Source of the DNA: Microlunatus speluncae
GTDB lineage: Bacteria > Actinomycetota > Actinomycetes > Propionibacteriales > Propionibacteriaceae
DNA length: 64,000 nucleotides
NCBI RefSeq assembly: GCF_009299835.1
Contig: NZ_VKCZ01000001.1
Location: 62,001 to 126,000, forward strand
Direction: 5' to 3'
Part shown: positions 7,991 through 16,912 of the stretch, one piece after another
Numbering within the stretch: position 1 is the stretch's first letter
Layout of the letters: each line of letters begins with the position of its first letter
Position numbers and translations under genes: made by a program
Notes under the pieces: model-generated
What the model was told of the DNA's origin: nothing
The model's input: the letters and a program-made list of their open reading frames with translations, nothing else
The model's database searches: none

Positions 7991-10900
7991 GTGACCCTTT
8001 CGGGACTCGTCGACCTTTTCCTCCAAGAACCCACCGTTTCCGAGACCATCGGTGACGCGCGCTCGCGTACCGTCAAGGCTCTCGACCTGACCGCCCCCGC
8101 GCCGATGCGACCGCTGATCGCCGCCGCCCTGGCCGCGGCCACCGACCGTGGCGGCGCGGACCGCCCGGTGCTGCTGGTCAGCTCCACCTACCGCGAGGCC
8201 GAGGAGCTCACCACGGCCCTGCAGTCCTTGCTGAGCGAGGACGACGTCGTCTACTACCCGGCCTGGGAGACGCTGCCGCACGAGCGGCTCAGCCCCCGGT
8301 CCGACACGGTCGGCCGCCGGCTGGCCGTGCTGCGCCGGCTGGCCGGCACCGGGGACGAGGCGCCACCCAAGATCATCGTCGCTCCGGTCCGCAGCGTGCT
8401 GCAGCCACAGGTGAAGGGGCTGGCCGAGCTGCGGCCGGTCCGGGTCGAGGCCGGCAGCGACTACGACCTCGACTCGCTCGCGCACGATCTGGTCGGCGCC
8501 GCCTACGTGCGGGTCGACCTGGTCGAGCGGCGGGGCGAGTTCGCCGTCCGCGGCGGGATCCTCGACGTCTTCCCGCCGACCGAGGAGCACCCGGTCCGGG
8601 TCGATTTCTTCGGCGACACGGTGGAGGAGATCCGGCACTTCTCGGTCGCCGACCAGCGCTCCGACGAGGAGACCATCAGCACCTTCGTCGCCTCGCCCTG
8701 TCGCGAGTTGCTGCTCACCGACGAGGTCCGGGAGCGGGCGAAGGCGCTGGCCGTCGAGCATCCGGAACTGATCGAGATGCTGGACAAGATCGCCGCCGGG
8801 CACGCGGTGGACGGGATGGAGTCGCTGTCCCCGGCGCTGGTCGAGGGGATGGAGTTGCTGGTCGAGCTGCTGCCGGTCGAGACCCACGTCCTGCTCTGCG
8901 ATCCGGAGCTGATCCGCGGCCGGGCGCAGGATCTGGTCACCACCAGCCAGGAGTTCCTGCAGGCGTCCTGGGCCGCTGCGGCCGGCGGCGGCAAGGCGCC
9001 GATCGATCTCGGCGCGTCGGCCTATCGGGGCCTGGCCGAGGTGCGCCAGGTCGCGATGGATCGCGGCCTGGCCTGGTGGACCCTGTCGCCGTTCAGTTCC
9101 GGCCCGGCGCCGGCGGGCGCGGACCCGATCCGGACCGAGGACGGCGAGCTGATCGACTTCTCGACCCGGATCAGCACCGCCGGCGTGGAGTCGCGGGTGA
9201 TCGCCGGCCAGGTCGGTGAGACCTATCGCGGCGACACCGAGGCGGCAGTTCGTGATCTTGCGGCCCGGGTGCACGACAACTGGCGGCTGGCGGTGATCGC
9301 CGAGGGTCAGGGCCTGGCCCAGCGGATGATCGAGGTGCTGTCCGAACATGATCTTCCGGTCCGGATCGGCGACGGCACCGAACCTCCCGCCGCGGGCACG
9401 ATCACGGTCAGCACGGGCGCGCTACGGCACGGCTTCGTCGCCGATGAGCTGCGGCTCGCCGTGCTCACCGCCGGTGATCTTTCCGGGCGCGGAGCCATTG
9501 CGGACAAGGAATCCCGGTCGATGCCGAGCCGGCGTCGCAACCAGATCAACCCGCTGGAGTTGATCCCGGGTGACGCCGTCGTGCACGAGCACCACGGCGT
9601 CGGCCGCTATTTGGAGATGGTGCAGCGGACGGCTGCCGGCACCACCCGGGAATATCTGGTGGTCGAATACGCGGCGTCCAAGCGCGGCCAGCCCGGCGAC
9701 CGGCTCTACGTACCGATGGATCAGCTCGACCTGCTCACCCGCTACGTCGGTGGCGAGCACCCGAGCCTGGACCGGATGGGCGGCGCCGACTGGAACAAGC
9801 GCAAGGGCCGGGCCCGGCGCGCGGTGCGCGAGATCGCCGCCGAGTTGATCAAGCTGTACGCGGCGCGGCAGGCCAGTCGCGGTCACGCCTTCGAGCCGGA
9901 CACCACCTGGCAGCGCGAGCTGGAGGACGCGTTCGGCTACGTCGAGACGCCGGACCAGCTGGCCGCGATCGACGAGGTCAAGCGGGACATGGAGCAGATC
10001 GTGCCGATGGACCGGCTGATCTGCGGCGACGTCGGTTACGGCAAGACCGAGATCGCCGTCCGGGCCGCGTTCAAGGCGGTCCAGGACGGCAAGCAGGTGG
10101 CGGTGCTGGTGCCGACCACCTTGTTGGTGCAGCAGCACTACGCCACCTTCGCCGATCGCTACGCCGGTTTCCCGGTCCGGGTCGCGCCGATGAGCCGGTT
10201 CCAGTCCGACTCCGAGATCAAGGCGACCAAGGAGGGCGTCACCGACGGCAGCGTCGACGTGGTGATCGGCACCCATCGACTGCTCAGTGGCGAGGTCAAA
10301 TTCAAGGATCTCGGCCTGGTGATCATCGACGAGGAGCAGCGGTTCGGCGTCGAGCACAAGGAGCAGTTGAAGAAGCTGCGGATGGACGTCGACGTGCTGG
10401 CCATGTCGGCCACCCCGATCCCGCGCACGCTGGAGATGGCGGTCACCGGGATCCGGGAGATGAGCACGATCGCCACCCCGCCGGAGGAGCGGCATCCGGT
10501 GCTCACCTTCGCCGGCCCGTACGAGGACGCGCAGGTGACGGCCGCGATCCGGCGCGAGCTGCTCCGCGAGGGACAGGTCTTCTTCATCCACAACCGGGTG
10601 CAGAGCATCGACAAGATGGCCAAGCGGCTGTCGGAGCTGGTGCCCGAGGCCCGGGTGGTCACCGCGCACGGGCAGATGAGCGAGCAGCGGCTGGAGCAGG
10701 TGATGGTCGACTTCTGGGAGCGGCGGGCCGACGTGCTCGTCTGTACCACGATCGTCGAGGCCGGGCTGGACATCTCCACCGCCAACACGCTGTTGATCGA
10801 ACGGTCCGACCTGCTCGGGCTGTCCCAGCTGCACCAGTTGCGCGGCCGGGTCGGCCGGGGCCGGGAGCGCGGCTACGCGTACTTCCTCTATCCGCCGGAG

Positions 10901-11581
10901 AAGCCGCTGACCGAGACGGCCCATGATCGACTCGCGACGATCGCCGCACACACCGATCTCGGCGCCGGGATGGCGATCGCGATGAAGGACCTGGAGATCC
11001 GCGGCGCGGGCAACCTGCTCGGCGGCGAGCAGTCCGGGCACATCGCCGACGTCGGCTTCGATCTCTACATCCGGCTGGTCGGCGAGGCGGTCGCGGAGTA
11101 TCGCGGCGTCGAGACCGACGAGCAGTCCGAGGTCCGGATCGAGCTGCCGGTCGACGCGCGGCTGCCGACCGACTACGTGGAGTCGGAGCGGCTCCGGCTG
11201 GAGATGTACAAGCGGCTGGCCGAGGTGCGCACGCTGGACGACGTGGCCGAGGTCCGCTCCGAACTCGAAGATCGTTACGGTACGCCGCCGGCCGAGGTGG
11301 GCAACCTGTTGGCGATCGCGGAGTTCCGGATCCTGGCCCGGCATGCCGGGCTGTCCGAGGTGGTCGGCCAAGGCAACTACATCCGGTTCGGCCCGGCCGA
11401 GCTGCTGGAGTCGAAGGCGCTGCGGCTGAAGCGGCTCTACCCGGGCAGCGTGATCAAGGAAGCCGCCGGCTTCATCCTGGTCACCCGGCCGCGGTCCCGG
11501 ACCATCGGCGGGCCGCCGATCGTCGACACCGAGCTGCTGTCCTGGGCCACCGAGGTGATCAACAACATCTTCCTGGCCTGA
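7991..11581 (+). CDS. mfd: Transcription-repair coupling factor
   Basis: Mfd displaces RNA polymerase stalled at DNA lesions and recruits UvrA. At 1196 residues it is the usual length. The N-terminal UvrB-like part contains YYPAWETLPHERLSP (about 85-100). The CarD-like RNA polymerase interaction domain starts at GDAVVHEHHGVGRY (about 525). The RecG-like translocase has Walker A GDVGYGKTE (about 679), the DEEQRFGVEHKE box (about 779) and LSATPIPRTLEM, followed by the TRG region and a C-terminal D7 domain. The GTG start is probably leaderless. Position between rplY-pth and mazG-eno matches actinobacterial synteny. Confidence 0.98.
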   Translation: MTLSGLVDLFLQEPTVSETIGDARSRTVKALDLTAPAPMRPLIAAALAAATDRGGADRPVLLVSSTYREAEELTTALQSLLSEDDVVYYPAWETLPHERLSPRSDTVGRRLAVLRRLAGTGDEAPPKIIVAPVRSVLQPQVKGLAELRPVRVEAGSDYDLDSLAHDLVGAAYVRVDLVERRGEFAVRGGILDVFPPTEEHPVRVDFFGDTVEEIRHFSVADQRSDEETISTFVASPCRELLLTDEVRERAKALAVEHPELIEMLDKIAAGHAVDGMESLSPALVEGMELLVELLPVETHVLLCDPELIRGRAQDLVTTSQEFLQASWAAAAGGGKAPIDLGASAYRGLAEVRQVAMDRGLAWWTLSPFSSGPAPAGADPIRTEDGELIDFSTRISTAGVESRVIAGQVGETYRGDTEAAVRDLAARVHDNWRLAVIAEGQGLAQRMIEVLSEHDLPVRIGDGTEPPAAGTITVSTGALRHGFVADELRLAVLTAGDLSGRGAIADKESRSMPSRRRNQINPLELIPGDAVVHEHHGVGRYLEMVQRTAAGTTREYLVVEYAASKRGQPGDRLYVPMDQLDLLTRYVGGEHPSLDRMGGADWNKRKGRARRAVREIAAELIKLYAARQASRGHAFEPDTTWQRELEDAFGYVETPDQLAAIDEVKRDMEQIVPMDRLICGDVGYGKTEIAVRAAFKAVQDGKQVAVLVPTTLLVQQHYATFADRYAGFPVRVAPMSRFQSDSEIKATKEGVTDGSVDVVIGTHRLLSGEVKFKDLGLVIIDEEQRFGVEHKEQLKKLRMDVDVLAMSATPIPRTLEMAVTGIREMSTIATPPEERHPVLTFAGPYEDAQVTAAIRRELLREGQVFFIHNRVQSIDKMAKRLSELVPEARVVTAHGQMSEQRLEQVMVDFWERRADVLVCTTIVEAGLDISTANTLLIERSDLLGLSQLHQLRGRVGRGRERGYAYFLYPPEKPLTETAHDRLATIAAHTDLGAGMAIAMKDLEIRGAGNLLGGEQSGHIADVGFDLYIRLVGEAVAEYRGVETDEQSEVRIELPVDARLPTDYVESERLRLEMYKRLAEVRTLDDVAEVRSELEDRYGTPPAEVGNLLAIAEFRILARHAGLSEVVGQGNYIRFGPAELLESKALRLKRLYPGSVIKEAAGFILVTRPRSRTIGGPPIVDTELLSWATEVINNIFLA

Positions 11582-11601
11582 ACCCTTGGCGAGGGTTCAG
11601 G
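11577..11601. terminator. Bidirectional hairpin terminator between mfd and the immunity-like gene
   Basis: CCTGAACCCT, a five-base loop and AGGGTTCAGG form a perfect ten-base-pair stem. It overlaps the mfd stop codon and the 3' end of the convergent gene. No long T-run follows, as is common in high-GC actinobacteria. Confidence 0.7.
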
Positions 11602-11878
11602 ATCCCTGGTAGGTCGGCGCGGGCTCGCCGAAGAGGTGTTCGTAGGCCTTGGCGATGTCGGCGTAGACCTGATCCTCGGTCTCGTACTCGAGGTCGGTGC
11701 GGGTCAGGTCGTAGAACTCCATGAGGGAGAGGGTTCGGGTCCGCAGCAAGGCTGCCCAGCCGTCCCTGATCGACTCCCGATACTCGGTGGACGAGTTCCA
11801 GAGGCTCTTGCGCCAGTCGGCATCGGCTGATTCGGGATCAAAGTATCCCGCCAGAATGTCGAGGGCCTTTTCGTTCAT
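11597..11878 (-). CDS. Small acidic CdiI-like immunity protein candidate
   Basis: The 93-residue acidic product (ILAGYFDP near residue 8, then DWRKSLWNSS and a C-terminal AYEHLFGEP) resembles small contact-dependent-inhibition immunity proteins, which commonly start with an aGYF-D-W pattern. Its ATG shares an ATGA overlap with the stop of the toxin-like gene upstream, the close coupling expected for an immunity partner. GC in this gene is clearly below its surroundings (about 53% over 11821-11880), suggesting transfer. The family assignment rests on short motifs and context; an antitoxin role is inference. Confidence 0.55.
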   Translation of the reverse strand: MNEKALDILAGYFDPESADADWRKSLWNSSTEYRESIRDGWAALLRTRTLSLMEFYDLTRTDLEYETEDQVYADIAKAYEHLFGEPAPTYQGS

Positions 11879-12711
11879 GGTCCGCTTCTACCCTTCCTGC
11901 TGTCCGGGCCCGGTTCGGGGAACATCGTTACGCAGCGCAGATCCCCATTGTCTTCTTTCTCGTACACAGCCTTGATCGTTCCTCCCGTGAAGTCCAACTC
12001 CGCGAGCGCTCCACCGACGGCCCGGTCGTGACGAAACCCCCGCATGCGTGGCTCGGCGTCTTTGCCCAAGGCATCTTCGATGGTCGCTTTCGGGCGGAGA
12101 TGCCCGTCGACGGCAACCTGCGCACGCAGGTAGGCCTCCGCTGCGACGTAATCCTTCGGGTCCGAGAATGCAGTCGCGAAATCGCCGCACCGATGTGGGC
12201 GGCCGTGGACTCCGTCGGTGGTGGTTCCGGTCATCGGGTCGATGTGGTCACGCGACCTGACCTCTCCGTTGGGTTTCAGGACCGGCTTGCCGTCCGGACC
12301 GACTTCCGGGGTCCCCATCCGAGCTCTGAGTTGATCATCGCGGGCGTCGAGATGGCGTTGCGGGCCGTGGCCATCGATTCTGAGGTCGGCGAGGCGATCA
12401 TCGATCTCCGAGTCGTCGGTCGACTTGTCAGGGCTGTCCTCGGCCTGCTCCGTCGCCGCTTCCCGTGGCTCCTCGTCCTGCGCAGAGTCGGCCTCGGAGC
12501 GGCGGCCGTACAGGGTCCGCGGGTTCTCGGCGAGGTGTTGACGCCTGGCCCCGCGCGCTGCGTGGAAATCACGGTCGCGGTCCTCGTCGGTCTTCGCCCA
12601 CGGATCGTCGTCCCGGATCTCAGTGGAATCCGACCGGGTCTCGACCTGCTCGACGTCCTCGAGCCGGCTTTCTACGCCACCGCTCTCCGATCGCTGCCGG
12701 TCGAGCGCCAC
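11875..12711 (-). CDS. Polymorphic-toxin-like protein with C-terminal nuclease-like domain
   Basis: The GTG start at 12711 overlaps the TAG stop of the gene upstream (TAGTG). The first about 120 residues are highly charged and low in complexity (many D, E, R), with no signal peptide. The last about 150 residues form a compact domain: HLDARDDQLRARM, a TAFSDPKDYVAAEAYL helix, and a terminal strand LRCVTMFPEP. His-plus-R/K-rich cores ending in a V-T-x-x-P strand are typical of the RNase A-like and BECR-fold tips of bacterial polymorphic toxins. With the coupled small acidic gene downstream, a toxin/immunity pair is the best reading. Target and secretion route are unknown. Confidence 0.5.
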   Translation of the reverse strand: MALDRQRSESGGVESRLEDVEQVETRSDSTEIRDDDPWAKTDEDRDRDFHAARGARRQHLAENPRTLYGRRSEADSAQDEEPREAATEQAEDSPDKSTDDSEIDDRLADLRIDGHGPQRHLDARDDQLRARMGTPEVGPDGKPVLKPNGEVRSRDHIDPMTGTTTDGVHGRPHRCGDFATAFSDPKDYVAAEAYLRAQVAVDGHLRPKATIEDALGKDAEPRMRGFRHDRAVGGALAELDFTGGTIKAVYEKEDNGDLRCVTMFPEPGPDSRKGRSGP

Positions 12712-13301
12712 TATCGGCCACCGCCGAGGTAGCGGATCGGCCAGTGTGACGGGGCGAAATCCTGAAGATGCTCAGCGAGCCGGATCGACCAGGCCGGGTC
12801 GTCGATGCTGCAGCCGATCGCCGTCTCGAGCCGGGACGGGCGGTTCGCTCCGAGGAGCACCAACCGTCGTTCGCTCGTCCCGGCACCGACGTCGATTCGC
12901 CAACGTCGCCAATCGCAGGAGTGGTCGGCGGCGTCGTCGCCGGTCACGGCCGCGTTCAGCGCCGTGTTGACATGTACGGCGAGGTCGGCGGGACCGAGTT
13001 GCCGGGCGAACGTGAGGCTGCGCTCCTCGACGGCTCGGTCCACGGCGTGCGACAGAGTGCATTCGCGGTGTTGCGACTCGAATCGGGCCAGCGCGTCGAG
13101 CATCCCGGCGGTGAGGAACGGCATCGGCTCGCCGATCAGGTGACACATCACGCTGAGCTCGGCCCAGCTGACCAGTACGGGTTCCGCCTCCAACTGGCGC
13201 TCGGCGTACCGGATCCGGCGCAGCGTGCAGGGGGAGGATCGGCAGGCCGTCCCGCAGGTCGCGCTCCGCGACCGCACGAGCGATTGCGCCATCGTCCGCA
13301 T
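12711..13301 (-). CDS. Hypothetical protein, first gene of the toxin-like operon
   Basis: I do not recognise this product of up to 196 residues. It contains a central helix-rich part (SWAELSVMCHLIG, then LARFESQHRECTLSHAVDRAVEE) and ends WPIRYLGGGR. The start is uncertain: ATG 13301 and ATG 13292 both lack a good Shine-Dalgarno, and the Arg/Ser/Cys-rich first about 35 residues look unlike the rest, so the true start may be further in. The TAGTG overlap with the next gene implies coupled translation. It could be an adaptor or chaperone for the toxin-like protein, but nothing in the sequence proves it. Confidence 0.5.
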   Translation of the reverse strand: MRTMAQSLVRSRSATCGTACRSSPCTLRRIRYAERQLEAEPVLVSWAELSVMCHLIGEPMPFLTAGMLDALARFESQHRECTLSHAVDRAVEERSLTFARQLGPADLAVHVNTALNAAVTGDDAADHSCDWRRWRIDVGAGTSERRLVLLGANRPSRLETAIGCSIDDPAWSIRLAEHLQDFAPSHWPIRYLGGGR

Positions 13302-13362
13302 GGCAAGGATGGTAGCCGCACCGCACGTCCCGCATCGCTGGAGAGCCTGATCGGCGGGCTGC

Positions 13363-15480
13363 TCAGCGAGACCAGCTGAGCCGGACCACCTCCAGCAGCT
13401 CGAACGGGTCGATCATGATCACCGCGCGGCCGTCGACGATCCGCACCGGCACCGCGCGGTCGGTGATCATCAGCCGGGCGGTCACGGCGCTGACACCCTC
13501 CGGCACGGCGACGGACAGCCGTTGCGGCGGCAGCGGCACGGTCTCGTACTGCTGGCCACGCATGGCCATCGGGTTGGTCAGGTTGACCAGCGAGACGACA
13601 AGATCATCATCGTTCTCCCGGACCGCGAGGTCGACCAGGCCCGGCCCGTCCAGGACGACCCGCGGCTCGTCCCGCAACGCCCAGCGGACCGCGTTGGTGA
13701 TCAGTCGGCCATGATCGGCCTGCAGCGCCTCCCAGTGCACCTCGCCCAGGTTGAAGGCGACGTAGACGGTCCGACCGCCGCCCGGATGGTCCCTGGTGAT
13801 CACCGCCGGCCGGTCCGCCGGCAGCCGCGGATAGACCTCCTCCATCGGAAGATCGGGATAGTCGGGGATGAACCGGAACCAAACGCCGGCCCCGGGCTCG
13901 GCGCTGACGCCGATCACCCGGGTGCCGCCGATGATCCGGTCGGCTCCCTCGAAGCCGGCGGTGATCGGATGGTCCCCGGTCAGCTCGATGTAGTTGTTCT
14001 TGATCGGCCCGCGGGCCGGCTCGATCAGCCGGACCCCGAATTCGGCGGCCAGCCCGAGGTCGTGACGGGGCCGCTGTCGCTCGTCGTACAGGGTCGATTC
14101 GTGGGCGGCGACGATGCTGCCACCGCCGGCCAGGTAGCGGCGCAGCACGGCGAGTTGATCATCGCTCAGGGCCTGGCACTGCGGCAGCACCAGCACCTTC
14201 ACGCCGTGCAACCGATCCGGCCGGAGTTCCTCGGCGGCCAGATAGCCGAAGGGGATCCGGGCGGCGACGAGCGCCTGATAGAAGCCGTCCTCGTGCGTGG
14301 TCGGCGTCGCGTAGCCGCCCCAGGGCCGAGTCGGGTCGAGCGCGACGTTGTCCAGGATCGCCACCTCGGCGGTGGGCTCGGTGATCGAATACAGCGGTTC
14401 GCACCGCTCGTGCAGTTCGTACGCCTCCGCGATCGGCTCCACCCAGCGAGTGTCGAAGCACTGCGCCTTGAACTTGGTGAACCACGGGTCGGCGCCGTGC
14501 ACGAACCCGTCGACGATCCAGGCCCGGAGCTCGTGCGGGTCGGCGACCGCGTCCTTCCACCGAGTGGCGTGGTGCTCCGGGCCGACCGAGGTGATCAGGC
14601 ACACCGGCCGGTCCGGAAACATCCCGCGGCTCCGCTTGCCGATCCGGCCCGGCGCCCAGCTGGCCTCCAGACCGGACCGGCCCTGCTTGTCGATGAAGAA
14701 CATCGGGTAGCGGTCGTCGATCAGCTCCCGGGACAGGTCGCGGGTCAGCATCGCGCCGCGGTTGGGGATGAACCGGACGTGCGGCCGGACGGCGCGGACG
14801 GCGTCGTCCCAGCGCACCACCAGTTCGCTCAGCCGCCGACTGCGCCAGCGGGTGTAGTCCGGCCAGGCGGGATCGCCGGGGTGGTCCGTCGCGGGCAGCC
14901 GGCGGCCGGTGTCGGCGGTGAACCGGCGGGCGGTGCCGGAGGCGTACGACACCCCGCCGTGCCCCTCCCACCGGTTGGCGAACAGGGCGTCGATCTCGTA
15001 CTCACGGGTGATCTCCACCGCGACCTCGGTAATGAAGTCCTGGTGATAGTCGCTGAACGGGTCGGTCAGCCACACCCCGGGAAAGGACCAGTGCGGAATC
15101 GGGTCGCCCGCGGCGTCGCGGGCCAGCCATTCCGGGTGCGCCTCGGCGGCGTCGGCGTGGATCGCGTGTGGGTCGACCCGGGCCATCACGTGCAGCCCGA
15201 GCCCGCGGGCGGCCTCGACCAGGTCGCCGAACGGATCGCTGTCGCCGAGGTGCCGGCTGCGATAGTGGTACGGGATCCGGGTCGGATAGAACGCCATGTA
15301 GCCGCCGGCGCTGAGACAGATCGCGTTCGAGCGGGTCCGGCGCAGCACGTCGACCCAGAAGTCGAGGTCGAGATACAACGGGTCGTCCTCGACGAAGGTG
15401 AGCTGGGTCCACCGGGTCGCGGTGCGATACCACTCGGCGCTGCCTGAGTGGTCGATGGCGGTGGGATCGGAGACGGTCAT
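13363..15480 (-). CDS. Glycoside hydrolase with GHL6-like barrel and beta-galactosidase trimerisation domain
   Basis: The 705-residue enzyme has an N-terminal (beta/alpha)8-like part with WVDVLRRTRSNAICLSAGGY, HVMARVDPHAIH, and DALFANRWEGHGG, as in the hypothetical glycosyl hydrolase 6 family. From about residue 385 a glutamine-amidotransferase-like fold follows (VKVLVLPQCQALSDDQLAVLRRYLAGGGSIVA), as in the GH42 trimerisation domain, and then a beta domain to the end. No signal peptide, so it acts inside the cell, probably on oligosaccharides. ATG 15480 has GGGAGGG in front, and a perfect operator-like palindrome lies 27 bases upstream. The substrate is unknown. Confidence 0.8.
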   Translation of the reverse strand: MTVSDPTAIDHSGSAEWYRTATRWTQLTFVEDDPLYLDLDFWVDVLRRTRSNAICLSAGGYMAFYPTRIPYHYRSRHLGDSDPFGDLVEAARGLGLHVMARVDPHAIHADAAEAHPEWLARDAAGDPIPHWSFPGVWLTDPFSDYHQDFITEVAVEITREYEIDALFANRWEGHGGVSYASGTARRFTADTGRRLPATDHPGDPAWPDYTRWRSRRLSELVVRWDDAVRAVRPHVRFIPNRGAMLTRDLSRELIDDRYPMFFIDKQGRSGLEASWAPGRIGKRSRGMFPDRPVCLITSVGPEHHATRWKDAVADPHELRAWIVDGFVHGADPWFTKFKAQCFDTRWVEPIAEAYELHERCEPLYSITEPTAEVAILDNVALDPTRPWGGYATPTTHEDGFYQALVAARIPFGYLAAEELRPDRLHGVKVLVLPQCQALSDDQLAVLRRYLAGGGSIVAAHESTLYDERQRPRHDLGLAAEFGVRLIEPARGPIKNNYIELTGDHPITAGFEGADRIIGGTRVIGVSAEPGAGVWFRFIPDYPDLPMEEVYPRLPADRPAVITRDHPGGGRTVYVAFNLGEVHWEALQADHGRLITNAVRWALRDEPRVVLDGPGLVDLAVRENDDDLVVSLVNLTNPMAMRGQQYETVPLPPQRLSVAVPEGVSAVTARLMITDRAVPVRIVDGRAVIMIDPFELLEVVRLSWSR

Positions 15481-15507
15481 CGACACCCTCCCTCTGAGCA
15501 ATATTGT

Positions 15508-15522
15508 ATGACATGATGTCAT
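15508..15522. promoter_or_regulatory. Perfect 7-1-7 palindrome, candidate repressor operator
   Basis: ATGACAT, one central base and ATGTCAT form a perfect inverted repeat 27 bases upstream of the glycoside hydrolase start. The form resembles sites of GntR/FCD-type sugar regulators. No GntR gene occurs in the window, so the regulator would act in trans. Confidence 0.6.
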
Positions 15523-15653
15523 GTAGGACATCTTCTCGTGATCACTGGGGAGTGTCCGGAGCATGATCAACTTCCGGCCGGAGTTGATCAGCTGGTCGGC
15601 TGCCGGGCGTCGGGGGACCGGCAGCGGGGCATCCGGTCGGCATCGCCGGTACC

Positions 15654-16214
15654 ATGACGCCGGTGAAGAACCTGCACCGTATCCGTCCGCGCCGGGTCGC
15701 GGGCCTGGTCGCGGCCCTGACGGCCGTCGTCGCCACGGCCGGCTGTGCCGGCGCCGCGCCGGACGTGGCCGCCTATGTCGGGCCGTCCACCATCAGCGAC
15801 TCCCGGCTGCAGGAGGTCACCGCCGCGGCCGACGCGATCTTCAGCACCCAGGGGGCGCGGGCCCGCAAGGATGGACTGCTCAGCGTGCTGGTGCTGGGCG
15901 AGATCACCGAGCAGCTCGCGGAGCAGCGCGGGATCCGGATCTCCGACGGCGAACGCAATGCGCTGATCTCGAACTCGCCGCTGGGCCCGCTGGTCGGTGA
16001 CGCCCGGACTCGCGAGTTGGCCTACGACTACGCCGATGCCGAGCTGGTCCGGATGCGGGTCGGTGACCAGACGTTCGTCCAGACGCTGATGGAGGCCCAG
16101 GTGCGGCTCAATCCGCGCTACGGCACCTGGCAGCCCGAGGCCTACGCCCAGGGTGCGTCGATGGTCGGCGCCGGGTCGGAATCCCTCTCGGTGCCCATCG
16201 CCACCCAGTCATGA
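15654..16214 (+). CDS. SurA N-terminal domain lipoprotein
   Basis: The 186-residue product starts with a basic segment and a hydrophobic stretch ending in the lipobox ATAGC (Cys near residue 31), so it should be lipidated and anchored outside the membrane. The body (TISDSRLQEVTAAADAIF, EITEQLAEQRGIRISDGERNALI) matches the SurA/trigger-factor-like N-terminal helical domain without a following PPIase domain. In actinobacteria a lipoprotein sits beside mazG and eno at this locus. Its TGA overlaps the mazG ATG as ATGA. A periplasmic-type folding helper is a fair guess. Confidence 0.8.
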   Translation: MTPVKNLHRIRPRRVAGLVAALTAVVATAGCAGAAPDVAAYVGPSTISDSRLQEVTAAADAIFSTQGARARKDGLLSVLVLGEITEQLAEQRGIRISDGERNALISNSPLGPLVGDARTRELAYDYADAELVRMRVGDQTFVQTLMEAQVRLNPRYGTWQPEAYAQGASMVGAGSESLSVPIATQS

Positions 16215-16912
16215 GCACCACCCCCGGAAACGTCCCGCCGCCGGCCGCGTTTCCGCGGGGATCCCGAGACGACCCGGCCACCGGTGCCGGTGATCATCCG
16301 GGGCTGAGCCGGCTGGCCGAGGTGATGGCGACGCTGCGCCGGCGCTGCCCCTGGGACGCGGAGCAGACGCACCGGTCGCTGGTCCAGTACCTGATCGAGG
16401 AGACCGGCGAACTGGTCGAAGCGATCGAGACCGGCGACCGTGATCATCTCGCCGAGGAGCTCGGCGACGTGCTGCTGCAGGTCTATTTCCATGCCGAGAT
16501 CGCGGCCGAGGCGCCGGATGGTTTCGACATCGACGACGTCGCGGCCGGGGTGGCGGACAAGCTGGTACGGCGCCATCCGCATGTCTTCGGCGGCGAGGGC
16601 GTACCGGCTGATCTGCACGGTAGCTGGGAGCAGCGCAAGGCCGAGGAGAAGGGCCGGACCTCTGTCCTGGAAGGGATTCCGGAGCAGCTCTCGGCGCTGG
16701 CTCGGGCCGGCAAGATCATCAGCCGGACCCGGTCGCGGCGGGTCGCGGTCGAGCTGGCGGACGAGCCGATCGACGCCGCCGAGCTCGGCCGCCAGATCGT
16801 GGCCCTGGTGGCCCGCGGCCAGGCCAGCGGGATCGACCCGGATCAGGCCGTCCGGGACGCGGTCCGCGACCTGGAACGGGGCGTACGCTCCGCGGAGAAC
16901 GGCGGCTCATGA
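16211..16912 (+). CDS. mazG: Nucleoside triphosphate pyrophosphohydrolase MazG
   Basis: MazG hydrolyses non-canonical or damaged NTPs to NMP and pyrophosphate, sanitising the nucleotide pool. The 233-residue protein contains the signature CPWDAEQTHRSL (about 46-57), then the magnesium-binding EETGELVEAI and EELGDVLLQV helices forming the EExxE...ExxD motif, and KLVRRHPHVFG. The N-terminal about 30 residues are a Pro/Arg extension. It lies in a chain of four ATGA-coupled genes and keeps the mfd-mazG-eno order of other actinobacteria. Confidence 0.95.
   Translation: MSTTPGNVPPPAAFPRGSRDDPATGAGDHPGLSRLAEVMATLRRRCPWDAEQTHRSLVQYLIEETGELVEAIETGDRDHLAEELGDVLLQVYFHAEIAAEAPDGFDIDDVAAGVADKLVRRHPHVFGGEGVPADLHGSWEQRKAEEKGRTSVLEGIPEQLSALARAGKIISRTRSRRVAVELADEPIDAAELGRQIVALVARGQASGIDPDQAVRDAVRDLERGVRSAENGGS

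Noticed and set aside
9422..11371. A 649-codon open frame on the minus strand within mfd
   Set aside because: Antisense shadow of a well-supported gene; composition is rich in Arg, Gly, Asp and His as expected from high-GC complementary frames.
12028..12732. Plus-strand frame of 234 codons opposite the toxin-like gene
   Set aside because: The minus-strand frames are linked by stop-start overlaps and have better motif content; the plus frame has no start signal.
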